From Egicoccus sp. AB-alg6-2 (GTDB lineage Bacteria; Actinomycetota; Nitriliruptoria; Nitriliruptorales; Nitriliruptoraceae): a stretch of DNA of 64,000 bases. The notes beneath the pieces are model-generated. The model saw only the letters and a program-made list of their open reading frames with translations, was not told the DNA's origin and made no database searches. Below are positions 8,229 to 20,114 of this stretch, in pieces. A program made the translations under genes and the position numbers. Positions within the stretch are counted from its first letter, which is position 1. Each line of letters starts with the position of its first letter. The DNA lies in assembly GCF_041821025.1 (NCBI RefSeq), contig NZ_JBGUAY010000004.1:124001-188000 (forward strand), read 5' to 3'.

Positions 8229-9416
8229 TCAGGATCCAGTGGTCGGGTGGGTCGGGGCGGCGGTGGCGCCGCTCAGAACGGGCAGGGCGGCGAGGATGCG
8301 CTCGCGCTGGCGGCAGAACGCGCAGACCTCGCCGACCGTTGGCATGGCGCAGCGGGTGCAGGCCCCCACGACGGGGGCGTCCCCGTCGCGGTCGGCCTCG
8401 CCGAAGCGGTCGTGGCGGTCGAGGAACCCGAACAGGAACTGCGCCTTGGCGCCCGGCGCCGCCCGCTCGAGCGCGTTGAGGATGTTCTTGTGCTCGTGGC
8501 CGGTGTTGCCGTCGACCAGCGGACACTCCTCGACCACGTAGTCGATGCCCCGGATGACGCAGTAGGCGGCCATCTCACGTTCGGAGAGCCGGTACAGCGG
8601 CTTGCACTTGCGAACCTGGTTGGTGCCCATGGCGGGCAGCACCGGACGCTGACGGGCCAGGAAGTCGTCGTGCCAGCGCAACACGTTGCCCAGCAGGGTC
8701 GCCGCCTCGTCGTCGAGGTTGTGCCCGGTCGCGACCGCGTCGTAGCCGTGCTCGACCGCGACCCGGTTGAACACGTACCGCTTGCTCAGACCGCACACCC
8801 CGCACGTGGAGCGGGTCGTGGCCTGCGAGCCGGTGACGGTGGAGTAGCCATAGGTCTCGGCGAGGTCGACGACGTGCAGTCGGGCGCCGCGTGCGGCGGC
8901 GAAGTCCTCGCAGATCTGCTGGCTGCGGCGCGAGTACCCCCCGATGCCCAGACCGATGTAGAGCCCGTCGGCCCGGTAACCGAGGTCGAGCAGGACGTCC
9001 CACAGGGCCAGGGAGTCCTTGCCGCCGGAAACGGCCACGAGGATGCGGTCGGCGTAGGAGAACATCCGCTCGCGCGACGGCGAGGCCTGCGGATGGTCGA
9101 TCGCCTTCCGGATCTGGTTGTGCACGTGGTCGACGAAGTGCGTCGGACACCACGCCGCGCGATGGCGGGGCTCTTCGATGACCGCCGCGCGCCGGCAGAC
9201 GACGCACGTCGGTCCGCCCGCGCCACCGGAGATGACCGGGCGGATCTCGACCTCGTCGGCGTCGCCGAGCTGGTGGTCGGCGGTGACCAGCGAGCCGGCA
9301 CAGATGACCAGCACCGTGGCCGGGTTGATGTCGAGCCGATCGAGCAGCTCTCCGACGGTGAGCGCCCCTTCGAGCTGCTCGACGCGGTCGGGATTGCGCA
9401 GGCGTACGCGCACCAC
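8229..9416 (-). CDS. ttuA: tRNA 2-thiolation enzyme TtuA fused to an N-terminal TtuB-like sulfur carrier
   Basis: Two proteins that are separate in Thermus are joined here. Residues 1-65 (VRVRLRNPDRVEQ ... PVISGG) match a ubiquitin-fold sulfur carrier of the TtuB/ThiS/MoaD type, ending in the diglycine whose C-terminus is normally thiocarboxylated. A three-residue AGG linker follows, then a complete TtuA/TtcA-family enzyme: zinc ligands C71xxC74 and C90xxH93, PP-loop ATP site SGGKDS (130-135), iron-sulfur cysteines C205, C208 and C271, and a C-terminal zinc motif CTRC...CAFC. The start at GTG 9416 is chosen because AGGAGG lies nine bases upstream; an in-frame GTG at 9470 has none. The likely role is 2-thiouridine formation in tRNA. 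How the internal GG is used without cleavage is unknown. Confidence 0.88.
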   Translation of the reverse strand: MVRVRLRNPDRVEQLEGALTVGELLDRLDINPATVLVICAGSLVTADHQLGDADEVEIRPVISGGAGGPTCVVCRRAAVIEEPRHRAAWCPTHFVDHVHNQIRKAIDHPQASPSRERMFSYADRILVAVSGGKDSLALWDVLLDLGYRADGLYIGLGIGGYSRRSQQICEDFAAARGARLHVVDLAETYGYSTVTGSQATTRSTCGVCGLSKRYVFNRVAVEHGYDAVATGHNLDDEAATLLGNVLRWHDDFLARQRPVLPAMGTNQVRKCKPLYRLSEREMAAYCVIRGIDYVVEECPLVDGNTGHEHKNILNALERAAPGAKAQFLFGFLDRHDRFGEADRDGDAPVVGACTRCAMPTVGEVCAFCRQRERILAALPVLSGATAAPTHPTTGS

Positions 9417-9525
9417 GGGACGCGACCTCCTGGGTGGGTTGGGCGATGCCGGAGAGCTCGGCTCGGGCACCTGGTGCCGACGCGGTCGGCGGCCCGACAG
9501 CCTAGCGAGCGGGCGCCCGGGCCCG

Positions 9526-12039
9526 TCAGGCCTCGTCGCGGACGGGCCGGTCGGTGATCTCGTCGGGCAGTGGGGATCCGCGGCGCCCGCTCCTGAGATC
9601 GCCCTCCCTGGCCTCGGTGACCTTGACGACCGGGCCGTCGGGCTCCTGGCCCAGGCCCGGCGCGTCGGCGTCGTCGGCCTCGGCGTCGCCGGGCGAGTCG
9701 AGCGTCAGGGTCTCTCCCGGCTGCAGTTCGTGGTCGACGCCGCGCACCTCGATGGTCAGCGACTCGCCCTCGGTGATGGTGAAGCACATCGCCTCGTGGG
9801 TGAGCTCGACCTCGATGCGCCGGTCGTGGAACCGCAGCGGGAACGCGAGCCGTTGCCACGGCAGTGGCAGTCGCGGGTCGAACCGCAACCGGCCGTCGTG
9901 GTCGCGCAGACCGCCGAAGCCGTACACCAACGCCATCCACACGCCACCGGTCGAGGCGATGTGGACCCCGTCGACGACGTTGCCGGCGATGTCGGCGAGG
10001 TCCATCAACAGCGCGTACTGGAAGTACTCGAGCGCCTTCTCCTCGTAGCCGATCTCGGCCGCGAGGATCGACTGCACGCACGCCGACAGCGACGAGTCGC
10101 CGGTCGTGAGCGGATCGTAGTAGTCGAAGTTGCGCCGCTTCTGCTCCTGCGAGAACTGGTCGCCCAGCAGCACCATGGCCAGCACGACGTCCGCCTGCTT
10201 GATCACCTGGTGGCGGTAGATCACCAGCGGGTGGTAGTGCAGCAGCAGGGGGTAGCGGTCGATCGGGGTGCCCGCGAAGTCCCACCGTTCCTTCTCGAGG
10301 AAGTTCGCGTCCTGCGGGTGGATGCCCCGCTCCTCGTCGTACGGGACGAACATGGCGTCGGCGGCCCGCTGCCATGCGGCCACCTCGGACTCCCGCAGGT
10401 CGGTCTCGTGCACGAGGTGGCGATAGGCCGCCGGCTGCTCGTCGCGCATCCACTGCGCCACCTCGGCCGCGTACCGCAGGTTCTGCCGCGCCATCAGGTT
10501 GGTGAAGGCGTTGTCGTTGACGACCGTGGTGTACTCGTCGGGCCCGGTCACCCCGTGCAGGTGGAAGGCTTCGTCGTCGGGGCTGTAGAAGCCCAGGCCG
10601 ATCCAGAGCCTGGCCGTCTCGACCAGGATCTCCGCGCCGACCTCGGCGAGCAGTTCGTCGTCGCCGCGCACGTCCACGTAGCGCTTGATCGCGTACGCGA
10701 TGTCGGCGTCGATGTGGTACTGCGCCGTGCCCGCCTGGTAGTAGGCCGAGGCCTCCTCGCCGTTGATGGTCCGCCACGGAAACAGTGCGCCCGGCTCGGA
10801 CAGCTCCCGGGCGCGCTCGCGCGCCAGTGGCAGCATCGTGTGCCGGAACCGCAGCAGGTTGCGGGTGATCCGCGGCTGGGTGTAGGTCAGGAACGGCGCC
10901 ACGTAGATCTCGGTGTCCCAGAAGTAGTGGCCTTCGTAGGCCTGTCCGGTCAGGCCCTTCGCGGGGATGCCGGCCGTCTCGGCCCGTGCCGAGGCCTGTC
11001 CCAGCTGGAAGATGTTCCACCGGATGGCCTGCTGGACGCGACGGGGGCCCTCGACCTGCACGTCGGCGCGGTGCCAGAAGTCGTCGAGATAGCGGCGCTG
11101 TGCCTCCAAGAGCGAGGCGTAGCCGTCGCGGACGGCACGGTCCAGCGTCCGGCGCGAGCGGTCGACCAGTTCGCGGGGCGGCACCGAACGCGACATGTGG
11201 TAGGTGAAGTACTTCACGATCCGGAAGGGCACACCGGCCTTTGCCTCGATCGTGAAGACGATCTTGGCCAGGTCCTCGGACCAGGTCGCCGAGGACTTCC
11301 AGCTGTTGTCCGTCTCGACGACGTGGTCGACCCCGACGCCCAGCGTCATGCGCGAGTTGGTGGTGCGGTAGCCCGTGACGAGCCGCAGGTTCTCGGTGTG
11401 ATGGTCCTCGGCGTTGAGCACCCGGCTACGGAACGCCTTCGCCCGACGCGGATCGTTGCCGTTGCCGCGCGGCTCGTCGACCGCCTGCGCGTCCTGGCGG
11501 TTGAGCAACTGCGAGGAGATGACCACCGGCGCGTCGGTGTCGAGGGTCACCTCGTAGCTGATCGCCCCGAGATGCCGTTGCTCGAGCGAGACCAACCGCG
11601 TGGACGAGATCTGCACCTGCTTGCCCGCCGGCGTCGACCAGTGCAGGTCGCGGCGCAGGACGCCGTCGCGGAAGTCCAGCTCGCGCTTGTAGCCCGGCAG
11701 CCGTGCGGTCGGCAGGAACAGCGGCTCGTCGTCGACGTAGAGCTTGAGCAGCGACGCATCGGGTGCGTTGATGATGGTCTGCCCGGTCCGCGCGAAGCCG
11801 TAGGCCTCCTCGGCGTGCTCGATGTTCCAGGTCTCGTGGAAGCCGTTGAGGAAGGTGCCGGTCTCGATCCCGGGCCGACCTTCCTCGAACGTTCCGCGCA
11901 TGCCGATGAACCCGTTGGAGAGCGCGAAGACGGTCTCGGCGTTGCCCATCCAGCGCTTCGAGAATCCGATCTCGGACAAGCGCCATTCGTCGGCCGGGAA
12001 CAGGTGCTCGGGGGGCAGGCGTAGTTCACGGGGGATCAA
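9526..12039 (-). CDS. GH65 family glycoside hydrolase/phosphorylase
   Basis: 837-residue member of glycoside hydrolase family 65, whose members cleave trehalose, maltose, kojibiose or related disaccharides, mostly by phosphorolysis to beta-glucose-1-phosphate. The N-terminal beta-sandwich region contains LSNGFIGMRGTFEEG, a family hallmark. The alpha/alpha barrel has FWDTEIYVAPF and VTGPDEYT with the general-acid Glu at about 502. The TTGDSSLSA stretch is in the phosphate-binding position of the phosphorylases, which argues against a hydrolase. The last 60 residues are acidic and unstructured. Substrate cannot be assigned from sequence. A beta-phosphoglucomutase-like gene, the usual partner, sits at 45625-46284 rather than next door. 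Confidence 0.85.
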   Translation of the reverse strand: MIPRELRLPPEHLFPADEWRLSEIGFSKRWMGNAETVFALSNGFIGMRGTFEEGRPGIETGTFLNGFHETWNIEHAEEAYGFARTGQTIINAPDASLLKLYVDDEPLFLPTARLPGYKRELDFRDGVLRRDLHWSTPAGKQVQISSTRLVSLEQRHLGAISYEVTLDTDAPVVISSQLLNRQDAQAVDEPRGNGNDPRRAKAFRSRVLNAEDHHTENLRLVTGYRTTNSRMTLGVGVDHVVETDNSWKSSATWSEDLAKIVFTIEAKAGVPFRIVKYFTYHMSRSVPPRELVDRSRRTLDRAVRDGYASLLEAQRRYLDDFWHRADVQVEGPRRVQQAIRWNIFQLGQASARAETAGIPAKGLTGQAYEGHYFWDTEIYVAPFLTYTQPRITRNLLRFRHTMLPLARERARELSEPGALFPWRTINGEEASAYYQAGTAQYHIDADIAYAIKRYVDVRGDDELLAEVGAEILVETARLWIGLGFYSPDDEAFHLHGVTGPDEYTTVVNDNAFTNLMARQNLRYAAEVAQWMRDEQPAAYRHLVHETDLRESEVAAWQRAADAMFVPYDEERGIHPQDANFLEKERWDFAGTPIDRYPLLLHYHPLVIYRHQVIKQADVVLAMVLLGDQFSQEQKRRNFDYYDPLTTGDSSLSACVQSILAAEIGYEEKALEYFQYALLMDLADIAGNVVDGVHIASTGGVWMALVYGFGGLRDHDGRLRFDPRLPLPWQRLAFPLRFHDRRIEVELTHEAMCFTITEGESLTIEVRGVDHELQPGETLTLDSPGDAEADDADAPGLGQEPDGPVVKVTEAREGDLRSGRRGSPLPDEITDRPVRDEA

Positions 12040-12093
12040 CGGGGATCGGGCTCCACAAGACGGGGACGTGGCGAATGCCGGGAGGGCGGGACG

Positions 12094-12693
12094 CTACTCC
12101 GCCGCGCGCGGCGGTGGGGCCAGCGTGTCGCGCACGAGTGCGCGCAGGCGGTCGATGCCGACCCCCTTCTCGGCGCTGACCCACAGCACCTCCCCCGGGA
12201 GCACCTGGCATCCCGCGGCGAGGTCGCGCTTGCGACGGTCGCGCTTCGACGACTTCACCTTGTCGTGCTTGGTCGCCACGACCCGGAAGGTGACGTCGTG
12301 CTGGCGCAACCAGTCGAGCATCTCCTTGTCCAGCGCGGTCGGGCCCACCTCGCCGTCGACGAGCAGCAGCGTGAGTGCCAGCGGCTGCCGCTCCCGCAGA
12401 TAGCGGTGCATCCGCCGCTCCCACGCCTGTCGGTCCGACTGCGACACCTTGGCGTAGCCGTAGCCGGGCAGGTCGACCAGCGTGCCGCCCTCGGTCTCGA
12501 ACAGGTTCAGCAACCGGGTCTTGCCCGGCTTTCCCGACACCTTGGCGAGGTCCTTGCGCCGCGCCAACGCGTTGAGCAGTGACGACTTGCCCACGTTCGA
12601 ACGCCCGACGACGGCGACCTCCGCGGGGCTGGCGGGAAGGTCGGCGACGTCGGGAGCGGACAGCACGAAGCGCATCGGCAGGGGCAGGCTCAT
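12094..12693 (-). CDS. engB: Ribosome biogenesis GTPase EngB/YsxC
   Basis: Essential TRAFAC-class GTPase that helps assemble the large ribosomal subunit. The ATG at 12693 gives 199 residues, the usual length. G1 is GRSNVGKSS (30-38), G3 is DLPGYGYAKV with the YihA-specific PGYGYA, and G4 is TKHDK. The reading frame continues upstream for hundreds of codons, but that part is antisense to the real plus-strand genes and is not coding. It lies 54 bp downstream of the GH65 start on the same strand and is divergent from the GrpB-fold gene. Confidence 0.95.
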   Translation of the reverse strand: MSLPLPMRFVLSAPDVADLPASPAEVAVVGRSNVGKSSLLNALARRKDLAKVSGKPGKTRLLNLFETEGGTLVDLPGYGYAKVSQSDRQAWERRMHRYLRERQPLALTLLLVDGEVGPTALDKEMLDWLRQHDVTFRVVATKHDKVKSSKRDRRKRDLAAGCQVLPGEVLWVSAEKGVGIDRLRALVRDTLAPPPRAAE

Positions 12694-12764
12694 GGCGCAC
12701 AGTGTTGCAGGGTCGGGCGCCCTCGCCCTCCACCTACGATCGGGAGGGCCGACGGAGGTACGAC

Positions 12765-13340
12765 GTGGAGCAGGACTGGCCCGCTTGGGCAACCGAGGCC
12801 GTCGAGGTGGTGCCGCCGGACCCGGCTTGGCCCGCACTGGCTGCCGCCCTCCGGCGCCGCTTGACGCCGGTCCTGGGCCCGTGGCTCGTCGGCGGGATCG
12901 AGCACGTCGGCAGCACCGCCGTCGCCGGACTGGCGGCCAAGCCGATCGTCGACCTGCTCGCCCCGGTCGAGCGCCTGGCCGCCGCCGACGACGTGGCTCC
13001 CGCCCTCCCACGACCGCAGCCGTGGCACTCGACGCCCCGGGCCGACGAAGGTTGGGCGCTGGTGCCGCCCGACCTCGACGGGCGTCCGTGGCGCCGGCTC
13101 TTCGTGCTGCCGTCCGGAGCCCGGCGCCTGGCACACCTGCACCTGGTGGCGGGCGACGATCCGCACGTCGCCGAACTCCTCGCCTTCCGCGATGCCTTGC
13201 GTGGCGACGCAGAGCTGGCCGCGGCGTACGCCACGCACAAGCGTTCGGCCGCCACGGACCACCGCGGGGACCGTGAGGCCTACACCGCCGCGAAGACGGC
13301 GTTCGTCCTCGGCGTGCTCGCCCAGCACCGGACGCGGTGA
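12765..13340 (+). CDS. GrpB/DUF1706-like nucleotidyltransferase-fold protein
   Basis: 191-residue protein of the GrpB family (PF04229), which has a nucleotidyltransferase-like fold and no settled function. Conserved features are the VEVVPPDPAWP start, IEHVGSTAVAGLAAKPIVDLL (the GS...D signature, about residues 45-64), HLHLV and FRDALR. The GTG at 12765 has GGAGG six bases upstream. A TACGAT hexamer at 12735-12740 could be a -10 element. It is divergent from engB and followed directly by a hairpin. Confidence 0.85.
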   Translation: MEQDWPAWATEAVEVVPPDPAWPALAAALRRRLTPVLGPWLVGGIEHVGSTAVAGLAAKPIVDLLAPVERLAAADDVAPALPRPQPWHSTPRADEGWALVPPDLDGRPWRRLFVLPSGARRLAHLHLVAGDDPHVAELLAFRDALRGDAELAAAYATHKRSAATDHRGDREAYTAAKTAFVLGVLAQHRTR

Positions 13341-13345
13341 CACCT

Positions 13346-13366
13346 CCGGCCGCACTCCGTGGCCGG
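13346..13366 (+). terminator. Hairpin after the GrpB-family gene
   Basis: CCGGCC (13346-13351) pairs with GGCCGG (13361-13366) around a nine-base loop, starting six bases after the stop codon. No T-tract is present, so this is a probable but weak terminator. Confidence 0.4.
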
Positions 13367-13476
13367 TACGACCGTCGAGCGGCGGGGTCGGAGCTCCCCG
13401 CAGGCCGCGTGGGGCGGCTTCGCTCGCGCGCCGGAGCCGGCCGAGACCGGTGTTCCAAGACGCGGCGGAGGCACCC

Positions 13477-14403
13477 ATGCGCACCATCGAGTTGACCGTT
13501 CCCAGCGAGCGGACCGATGCCGTCCTGGCCGAGCTCGGTCGTATCGAGGCCGCAAGCCTGCAGCTGCAGCGCGGAGGATCGCTGCAACCACCGGGCGACG
13601 TGGTCACGATGCAGGTCACCAACGGCAAACTCGGCGTCATCATGCGGATCGCCGACGAGTTCGGCCTCGGACGCGACGAGGGCTTCACCATGGCGACCTC
13701 GGTCCCCTTGAGCGTGGTGACCCCCGCCTTCCAGCGCCTCACGCGCGAGACGGGTGCCACGACCTGGGAGGAACTCGAGCTGTCCATGAGCGAGGACAGC
13801 ACGATGACCCGCGACCGCACGCTGGTCATGCTGCTGGCCGGCCTCATCGCCGGCGTCGGCATCATCAGCGACCAGCTCCACGTCGTGGTCGGTGCGATGA
13901 TCATCGCGCCCGGCTTCCAGCCCTTCGCCCGGGTCGTGCTCGGGGTGGTGACGCGCTCGGAGGCGTGGCGCGGTGGCGTCCGGGACGTGGGGCTCGCCTA
14001 CGGGGCCCTGATGGCGGGGGCGTCGCTGGCGGCGGTGCTCGGCCTGGTCTTCGGCGCGGACGCGCTGGACGCCGGTGGCGGCCGCTATCTCGGCGCCGGT
14101 GAGCTGGTGACGTTCTGGACGACCGTGAGCTGGACCGGGGTGGCGGTGGGCGCGGCGGGCGCCGTGTGCGGCGGGATCCTCGTGTCGCTCAACCGCACGG
14201 TGCTGACCGCCGGCGTGATGGTCGCGCTCGCGCTCGTGCCGACCGCCTCGTTGGTCCCCATGGCCCTGATCGCCGGCGACGTCGGGTTGGCCGGCGACGC
14301 CGCCGTGCGCTTCGCCATCGAGGTCGCCCTCGTGCTCGCCGGTACGTCGCTGATGTTCCTGGTGAAGCGCCGCCTCGACAAGCGCCACGGCACCAGCGAC
14401 TGA
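13477..14403 (+). CDS. DUF389 family membrane protein
   Basis: 308-residue protein. Residues 1-100 form a soluble domain (MRTIELTVPSERTD, a ferredoxin-like alpha/beta pattern), and the rest has about six membrane segments. The segments around SDQLHVVVGAMIIAPGFQPF match the DUF389 core, where the motif VGAMIIAP is nearly invariant. No biochemical role is established for the family. The ATG at 13477 has GGCGGAGG upstream; in-frame starts further left give no family match. It stands alone, convergent with msrA across a long inverted repeat. Confidence 0.85.
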   Translation: MRTIELTVPSERTDAVLAELGRIEAASLQLQRGGSLQPPGDVVTMQVTNGKLGVIMRIADEFGLGRDEGFTMATSVPLSVVTPAFQRLTRETGATTWEELELSMSEDSTMTRDRTLVMLLAGLIAGVGIISDQLHVVVGAMIIAPGFQPFARVVLGVVTRSEAWRGGVRDVGLAYGALMAGASLAAVLGLVFGADALDAGGGRYLGAGELVTFWTTVSWTGVAVGAAGAVCGGILVSLNRTVLTAGVMVALALVPTASLVPMALIAGDVGLAGDAAVRFAIEVALVLAGTSLMFLVKRRLDKRHGTSD

Positions 14404-14421
14404 CGCCATGTCGCATGAAAG

Positions 14422-14473
14422 CGTCGATGTCGCGTCAGCTCGTCAGTTCTGCCGCAGCGGCGCGACATCGACG
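14422..14473. terminator. Bidirectional hairpin between DUF389 gene and msrA
   Basis: CGTCGATGTCGCG (14422-14434) and CGCGACATCGACG (14461-14473) are perfect 13-bp inverted copies separated by 26 bases, located in the 110-bp gap between two convergent genes. This position and stem strength suit a two-way terminator. Confidence 0.6.
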
Positions 14474-14513
14474 GGGAGCGGTGACATGCCCGCCGCCGTC
14501 CCTCGCACCGCCG

Positions 14514-15152
14514 TCAGCGGTAGGCGACCTGGCAGAAGCCGTGGTTGCAGTAGCCACCCGGGTTCTTGGCCAGGTACTGCTGGTGCTCCGGCTCGGCGTG
14601 GTACCACGGTCCGAGCGGGGCGATCTCCGTCGTGATCGCCCCGAAGCCGTTCTCCTGCAGCTTCGCCTGGTAGCGCGCGCGGGAGGCCTCGGCGGCGTCG
14701 GACTGCGCGTCGCTGGTGGTGTAGATGGCCGAGCGGTACTGGGTCCCGACGTCGTTGCCCTGACGCATCCCCTGGGTCGGGTCGTGGTTCTCCCAGAACG
14801 GACCGAGCAGACCGTCGAGGTCGATCACCGCCGGGTCGTACACGACGACGACCACCTCGGCGTGGCCGGTCTGGCCCGTGCACACCTCACGGTAGGTCGG
14901 ATGTGGTGTGTGGCCGCCGGCGTACGCCGCCACGGTCGTGAACACGCCCGGCAGCTTCCAGAAGATCCGCTCCGCACCCCAGAAGCAGCCCATGCCGAAC
15001 GCCACGACCTCGTGGCCATCGGGCCAGGGCGGCGTCAGGCTCCGACCGTTGACGACGTGGGTGTCGGGGATGGGGAACGGGGACGTCTCCCGCCCGGGGA
15101 GCGCGTCCTCGGCGCCGACCAACTCGACCTTGCTGCGGTCACCGAACCACAT
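14514..15152 (-). CDS. msrA: Peptide methionine sulfoxide reductase A
   Basis: Repairs oxidised methionine (S-sulfoxide) in proteins. The 212-residue product has the catalytic GCFWG motif with Cys56 and the C-terminal CNHGFC motif, which supplies resolving cysteines, so the enzyme is probably recycled by thioredoxin. The N-terminal extension of about 48 residues before the core ([15 protein letters not shown]) is the form common in actinobacteria. The ATG at 15152 is followed directly by [11 protein letters not shown]. It ends near the large inverted repeat that separates it from the DUF389 gene. Confidence 0.95.
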   Translation of the reverse strand: MWFGDRSKVELVGAEDALPGRETSPFPIPDTHVVNGRSLTPPWPDGHEVVAFGMGCFWGAERIFWKLPGVFTTVAAYAGGHTPHPTYREVCTGQTGHAEVVVVVYDPAVIDLDGLLGPFWENHDPTQGMRQGNDVGTQYRSAIYTTSDAQSDAAEASRARYQAKLQENGFGAITTEIAPLGPWYHAEPEHQQYLAKNPGGYCNHGFCQVAYR

Positions 15153-15253
15153 GGGGCAATCCTTCGTCGACGGGCGCCGGGAGGCTGGGAACGGTGCAAC
15201 GCCGGGCGCTGCCGTGACCTTCCCACCGTGCGGGCGGCCTTGTCCGCCGGGTT

Positions 15254-16957
15254 TCAGCTGTTGGGATCACGGGCGTCGCGACGCACGTTGGCACGCCGAC
15301 CCTTGATGGTCGTGTTGCGCAGGGCGCTGATGACGGCGTCGACCCGGTCGGCGGGCACGTCGACCAGCGAGAAGTTCTGCGTGATCTGGATCGCGCCGAT
15401 GTCACGACCGCTGACGGGCGACTCGTTGGCGATCGCGCCGACCAGATCCTTCGGGCGGATCCCCGCACCGCGCCCGAGTCCGACGAAGATCCGGGCGGAG
15501 TCGCCCGCGGCCTGACCTCGCGGCGGCCGCCGTCCCCCGGTCCGGCCCTGACCCTTCCCGCCGCCGCCGGCGCCGCCACCACTGCCCGGGGCGAGGCTCA
15601 TGTCGGGCAGTTCGGGCTCGTCGTCGACGTCGCCACCCGTGGTGTCGTGGGCGAGCTTGATCGCCGCGAGCGCGATCTCGACCAGGTCGAACTCGTCGGA
15701 GAGCGTGTCGACCACGACGCGGAACTGGTCGAGTTCGCCGTCGAGCAGTTCCTCGCGCAGCGCGGCCCGGATCAGTTCCAGCCGCCGGGCGCGCAGGTCC
15801 GCGACGGTCGGGATCTTGGCCACCGACATCTTCTGGCCCGTGTGCCGCTCGATCGCCTTGAGGAGACGGTGCTGTCGCGGCTCGACGAGCGTGACGGCGA
15901 CCCCCTCGCGACCGGCCCGGCCGACGCGTCCGATGCGGTGGGTGTAGGACTCCGGGGCGGAGGGCACGTCGTAGTTGACCACGTGGGTGAGGTGGTCGAT
16001 GTCGAGCCCGCGCGCCGCGACGTCGGTGGCCACGAGCAGGTCCGCGGTCTCGTTCCGCAGCCGGTCCATGACGCGGTCACGCTGTTCCTGGCTCATCCCG
16101 CCGTGCAGCGCCTCGGCGCGGTAGCCACGGCCGTTCATGGTCTCGGTGAGTTCGTCGACCTCGTTGCGTGTCCCGCAGAACACGATCGTGGCGCCCGGTG
16201 CCTCGACGTCGAGGATGCGACCGAGAGCGGCGGGCTTGTTCTGGCGGGTGACGACGTAGGCGGTCTGTTCGATGCGCGGGCCGTCGGCGCCGCCCGGAGC
16301 CGCCACGTCGCGGCCGATCGTGATCCTGACCGGGTCCTGCAGGTGCTTGCGGGCGAGACGGTCGATGTGGGGCGGCATCGTGGCGCTGAACAGCACCGTC
16401 TGCCGCTCGACGGGGGCCTCGTCGAGGATGGCCTCGAGGTCGTCCTGGAACCCCATGTCCAGCATCTCGTCGGCCTCGTCGAGCACGACCACCTCGACGT
16501 CGGTGAGATCGAGGGTGCCGCGGCTGAGATGGTCGATGGCCCGGCCCGGGGTGGCCACGACCACGTCCACGCCGCGCGACAGCTCCTTGAGCTGGCGTCC
16601 GATCGGCTGACCGCCGTAGATCGGCAGGACCCGCGCCCCGAGGACGCGGCCGTAGCGGTGGACGGCCTGCGACACCTGCATCGCCAGTTCACGGGTCGGC
16701 ACCAGGATCAGTGCCGTCGGCCGCTTGCCACGGTCACCGTCGGCGAGCCGCTGCAAGAGCGGCAACGCGAAGGCGGCCGTCTTGCCGGTCCCCGTCGCCG
16801 CCTGCCCGAGCAGGTCGTTGCCCGCGACCATCGGCGGGATCGCCTGGCACTGGATCGGCGTGGGCTCCTCGTAGCCCAGGGCCCCGAGCACCTCGAGGAG
16901 TTCCGCGCGCAGCGGCAGTTCGTCGAAGCTCGGCGTGGCGTTCGGGTCGGACGACAT
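15254..16957 (-). CDS. deaD: DEAD-box ATP-dependent RNA helicase with DbpA-type RNA-binding domain
   Basis: 567-residue RNA helicase likely acting in ribosome assembly, mRNA decay or cold adaptation. Motifs in order: Q-motif region PTPIQCQAI, motif I ATGTGKT (54-60), [12 protein letters not shown] box [18 protein letters not shown], and motif [12 protein letters not shown]. After residue about 470 comes a glycine-rich basic linker and then a DbpA/CsdA RNA-binding domain ([20 protein letters not shown] ... GRDIGAIQI). The ATG at 16957 is chosen because upstream codons are non-family sequence. The symbol is by best family fit; CsdA and DeaD are not separable here. Confidence 0.9.
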   Translation of the reverse strand: MSSDPNATPSFDELPLRAELLEVLGALGYEEPTPIQCQAIPPMVAGNDLLGQAATGTGKTAAFALPLLQRLADGDRGKRPTALILVPTRELAMQVSQAVHRYGRVLGARVLPIYGGQPIGRQLKELSRGVDVVVATPGRAIDHLSRGTLDLTDVEVVVLDEADEMLDMGFQDDLEAILDEAPVERQTVLFSATMPPHIDRLARKHLQDPVRITIGRDVAAPGGADGPRIEQTAYVVTRQNKPAALGRILDVEAPGATIVFCGTRNEVDELTETMNGRGYRAEALHGGMSQEQRDRVMDRLRNETADLLVATDVAARGLDIDHLTHVVNYDVPSAPESYTHRIGRVGRAGREGVAVTLVEPRQHRLLKAIERHTGQKMSVAKIPTVADLRARRLELIRAALREELLDGELDQFRVVVDTLSDEFDLVEIALAAIKLAHDTTGGDVDDEPELPDMSLAPGSGGGAGGGGKGQGRTGGRRPPRGQAAGDSARIFVGLGRGAGIRPKDLVGAIANESPVSGRDIGAIQITQNFSLVDVPADRVDAVISALRNTTIKGRRANVRRDARDPNS

Positions 16958-16999
16958 GGCATTCCTCGGTGGGACGTGCGGCGGTGGGCCGCGCATGCG

Positions 17000-17029
17000 C
17001 GCGGACCCCGGTGCTCACCGGGGCCCGCG
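17000..17029 (-). terminator. Terminator hairpin after aconitase
   Basis: CGCGG (17000-17004) pairs with CCGCG (17025-17029) and CCCCGGT (17006-17012) with ACCGGGG (17017-17023), with an A-C mismatch between the two stems and a GCTC tetraloop. It starts 20 bases after the aconitase stop on the minus strand. Confidence 0.6.
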
Positions 17030-17048
17030 GACGGATGGTGCCGTGCTG

Positions 17049-19859
<2,811 letters not shown>

Positions 19860-20114
19860 GGGGGCTCCTCATCCGAGCGCCCCGAGCGGCGGGGCGACGT
19901 CCTGGTGGCGGGGCGCGGACACGCCGACTGCCGGCGCTCGCGCGTTGCCGGCCTCCCGCCCGGTACCGACGTACGGGGGAGGCGGGCCTGGTCGTCGAAC
20001 ATACCCGAGCGCGCCCCGCGCCCGGTCGTCCGGACGGGAGACCGCGCCCTCGTCACCGCAGGCCCCGTCGTGCGTTGGTACCGCGAATCGCCCGCTCCCC
20101 CGTCGAGGCCGTTC

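Noticed and set aside
9417-9470. Longer start (GTG at 9470) for the ttuB-ttuA fusion
   Set aside because: It would add a Pro/Ser-rich tail with no ribosome site, while the GTG at 9416 has AGGAGG nine bases upstream and starts at the carrier fold. A TAGGCT at 9499-9504 would allow either, so this is a preference and not proof.
8786-14409. Large open frames at 8786-11020 and 12094-14409 on the minus strand
   Set aside because: They overlap real genes (GH65, ttuA, DUF389, GrpB fold) in another frame or on the opposite strand, and contain only Arg/Pro/Ala-rich shadow sequence, apart from engB at 12094-12693.
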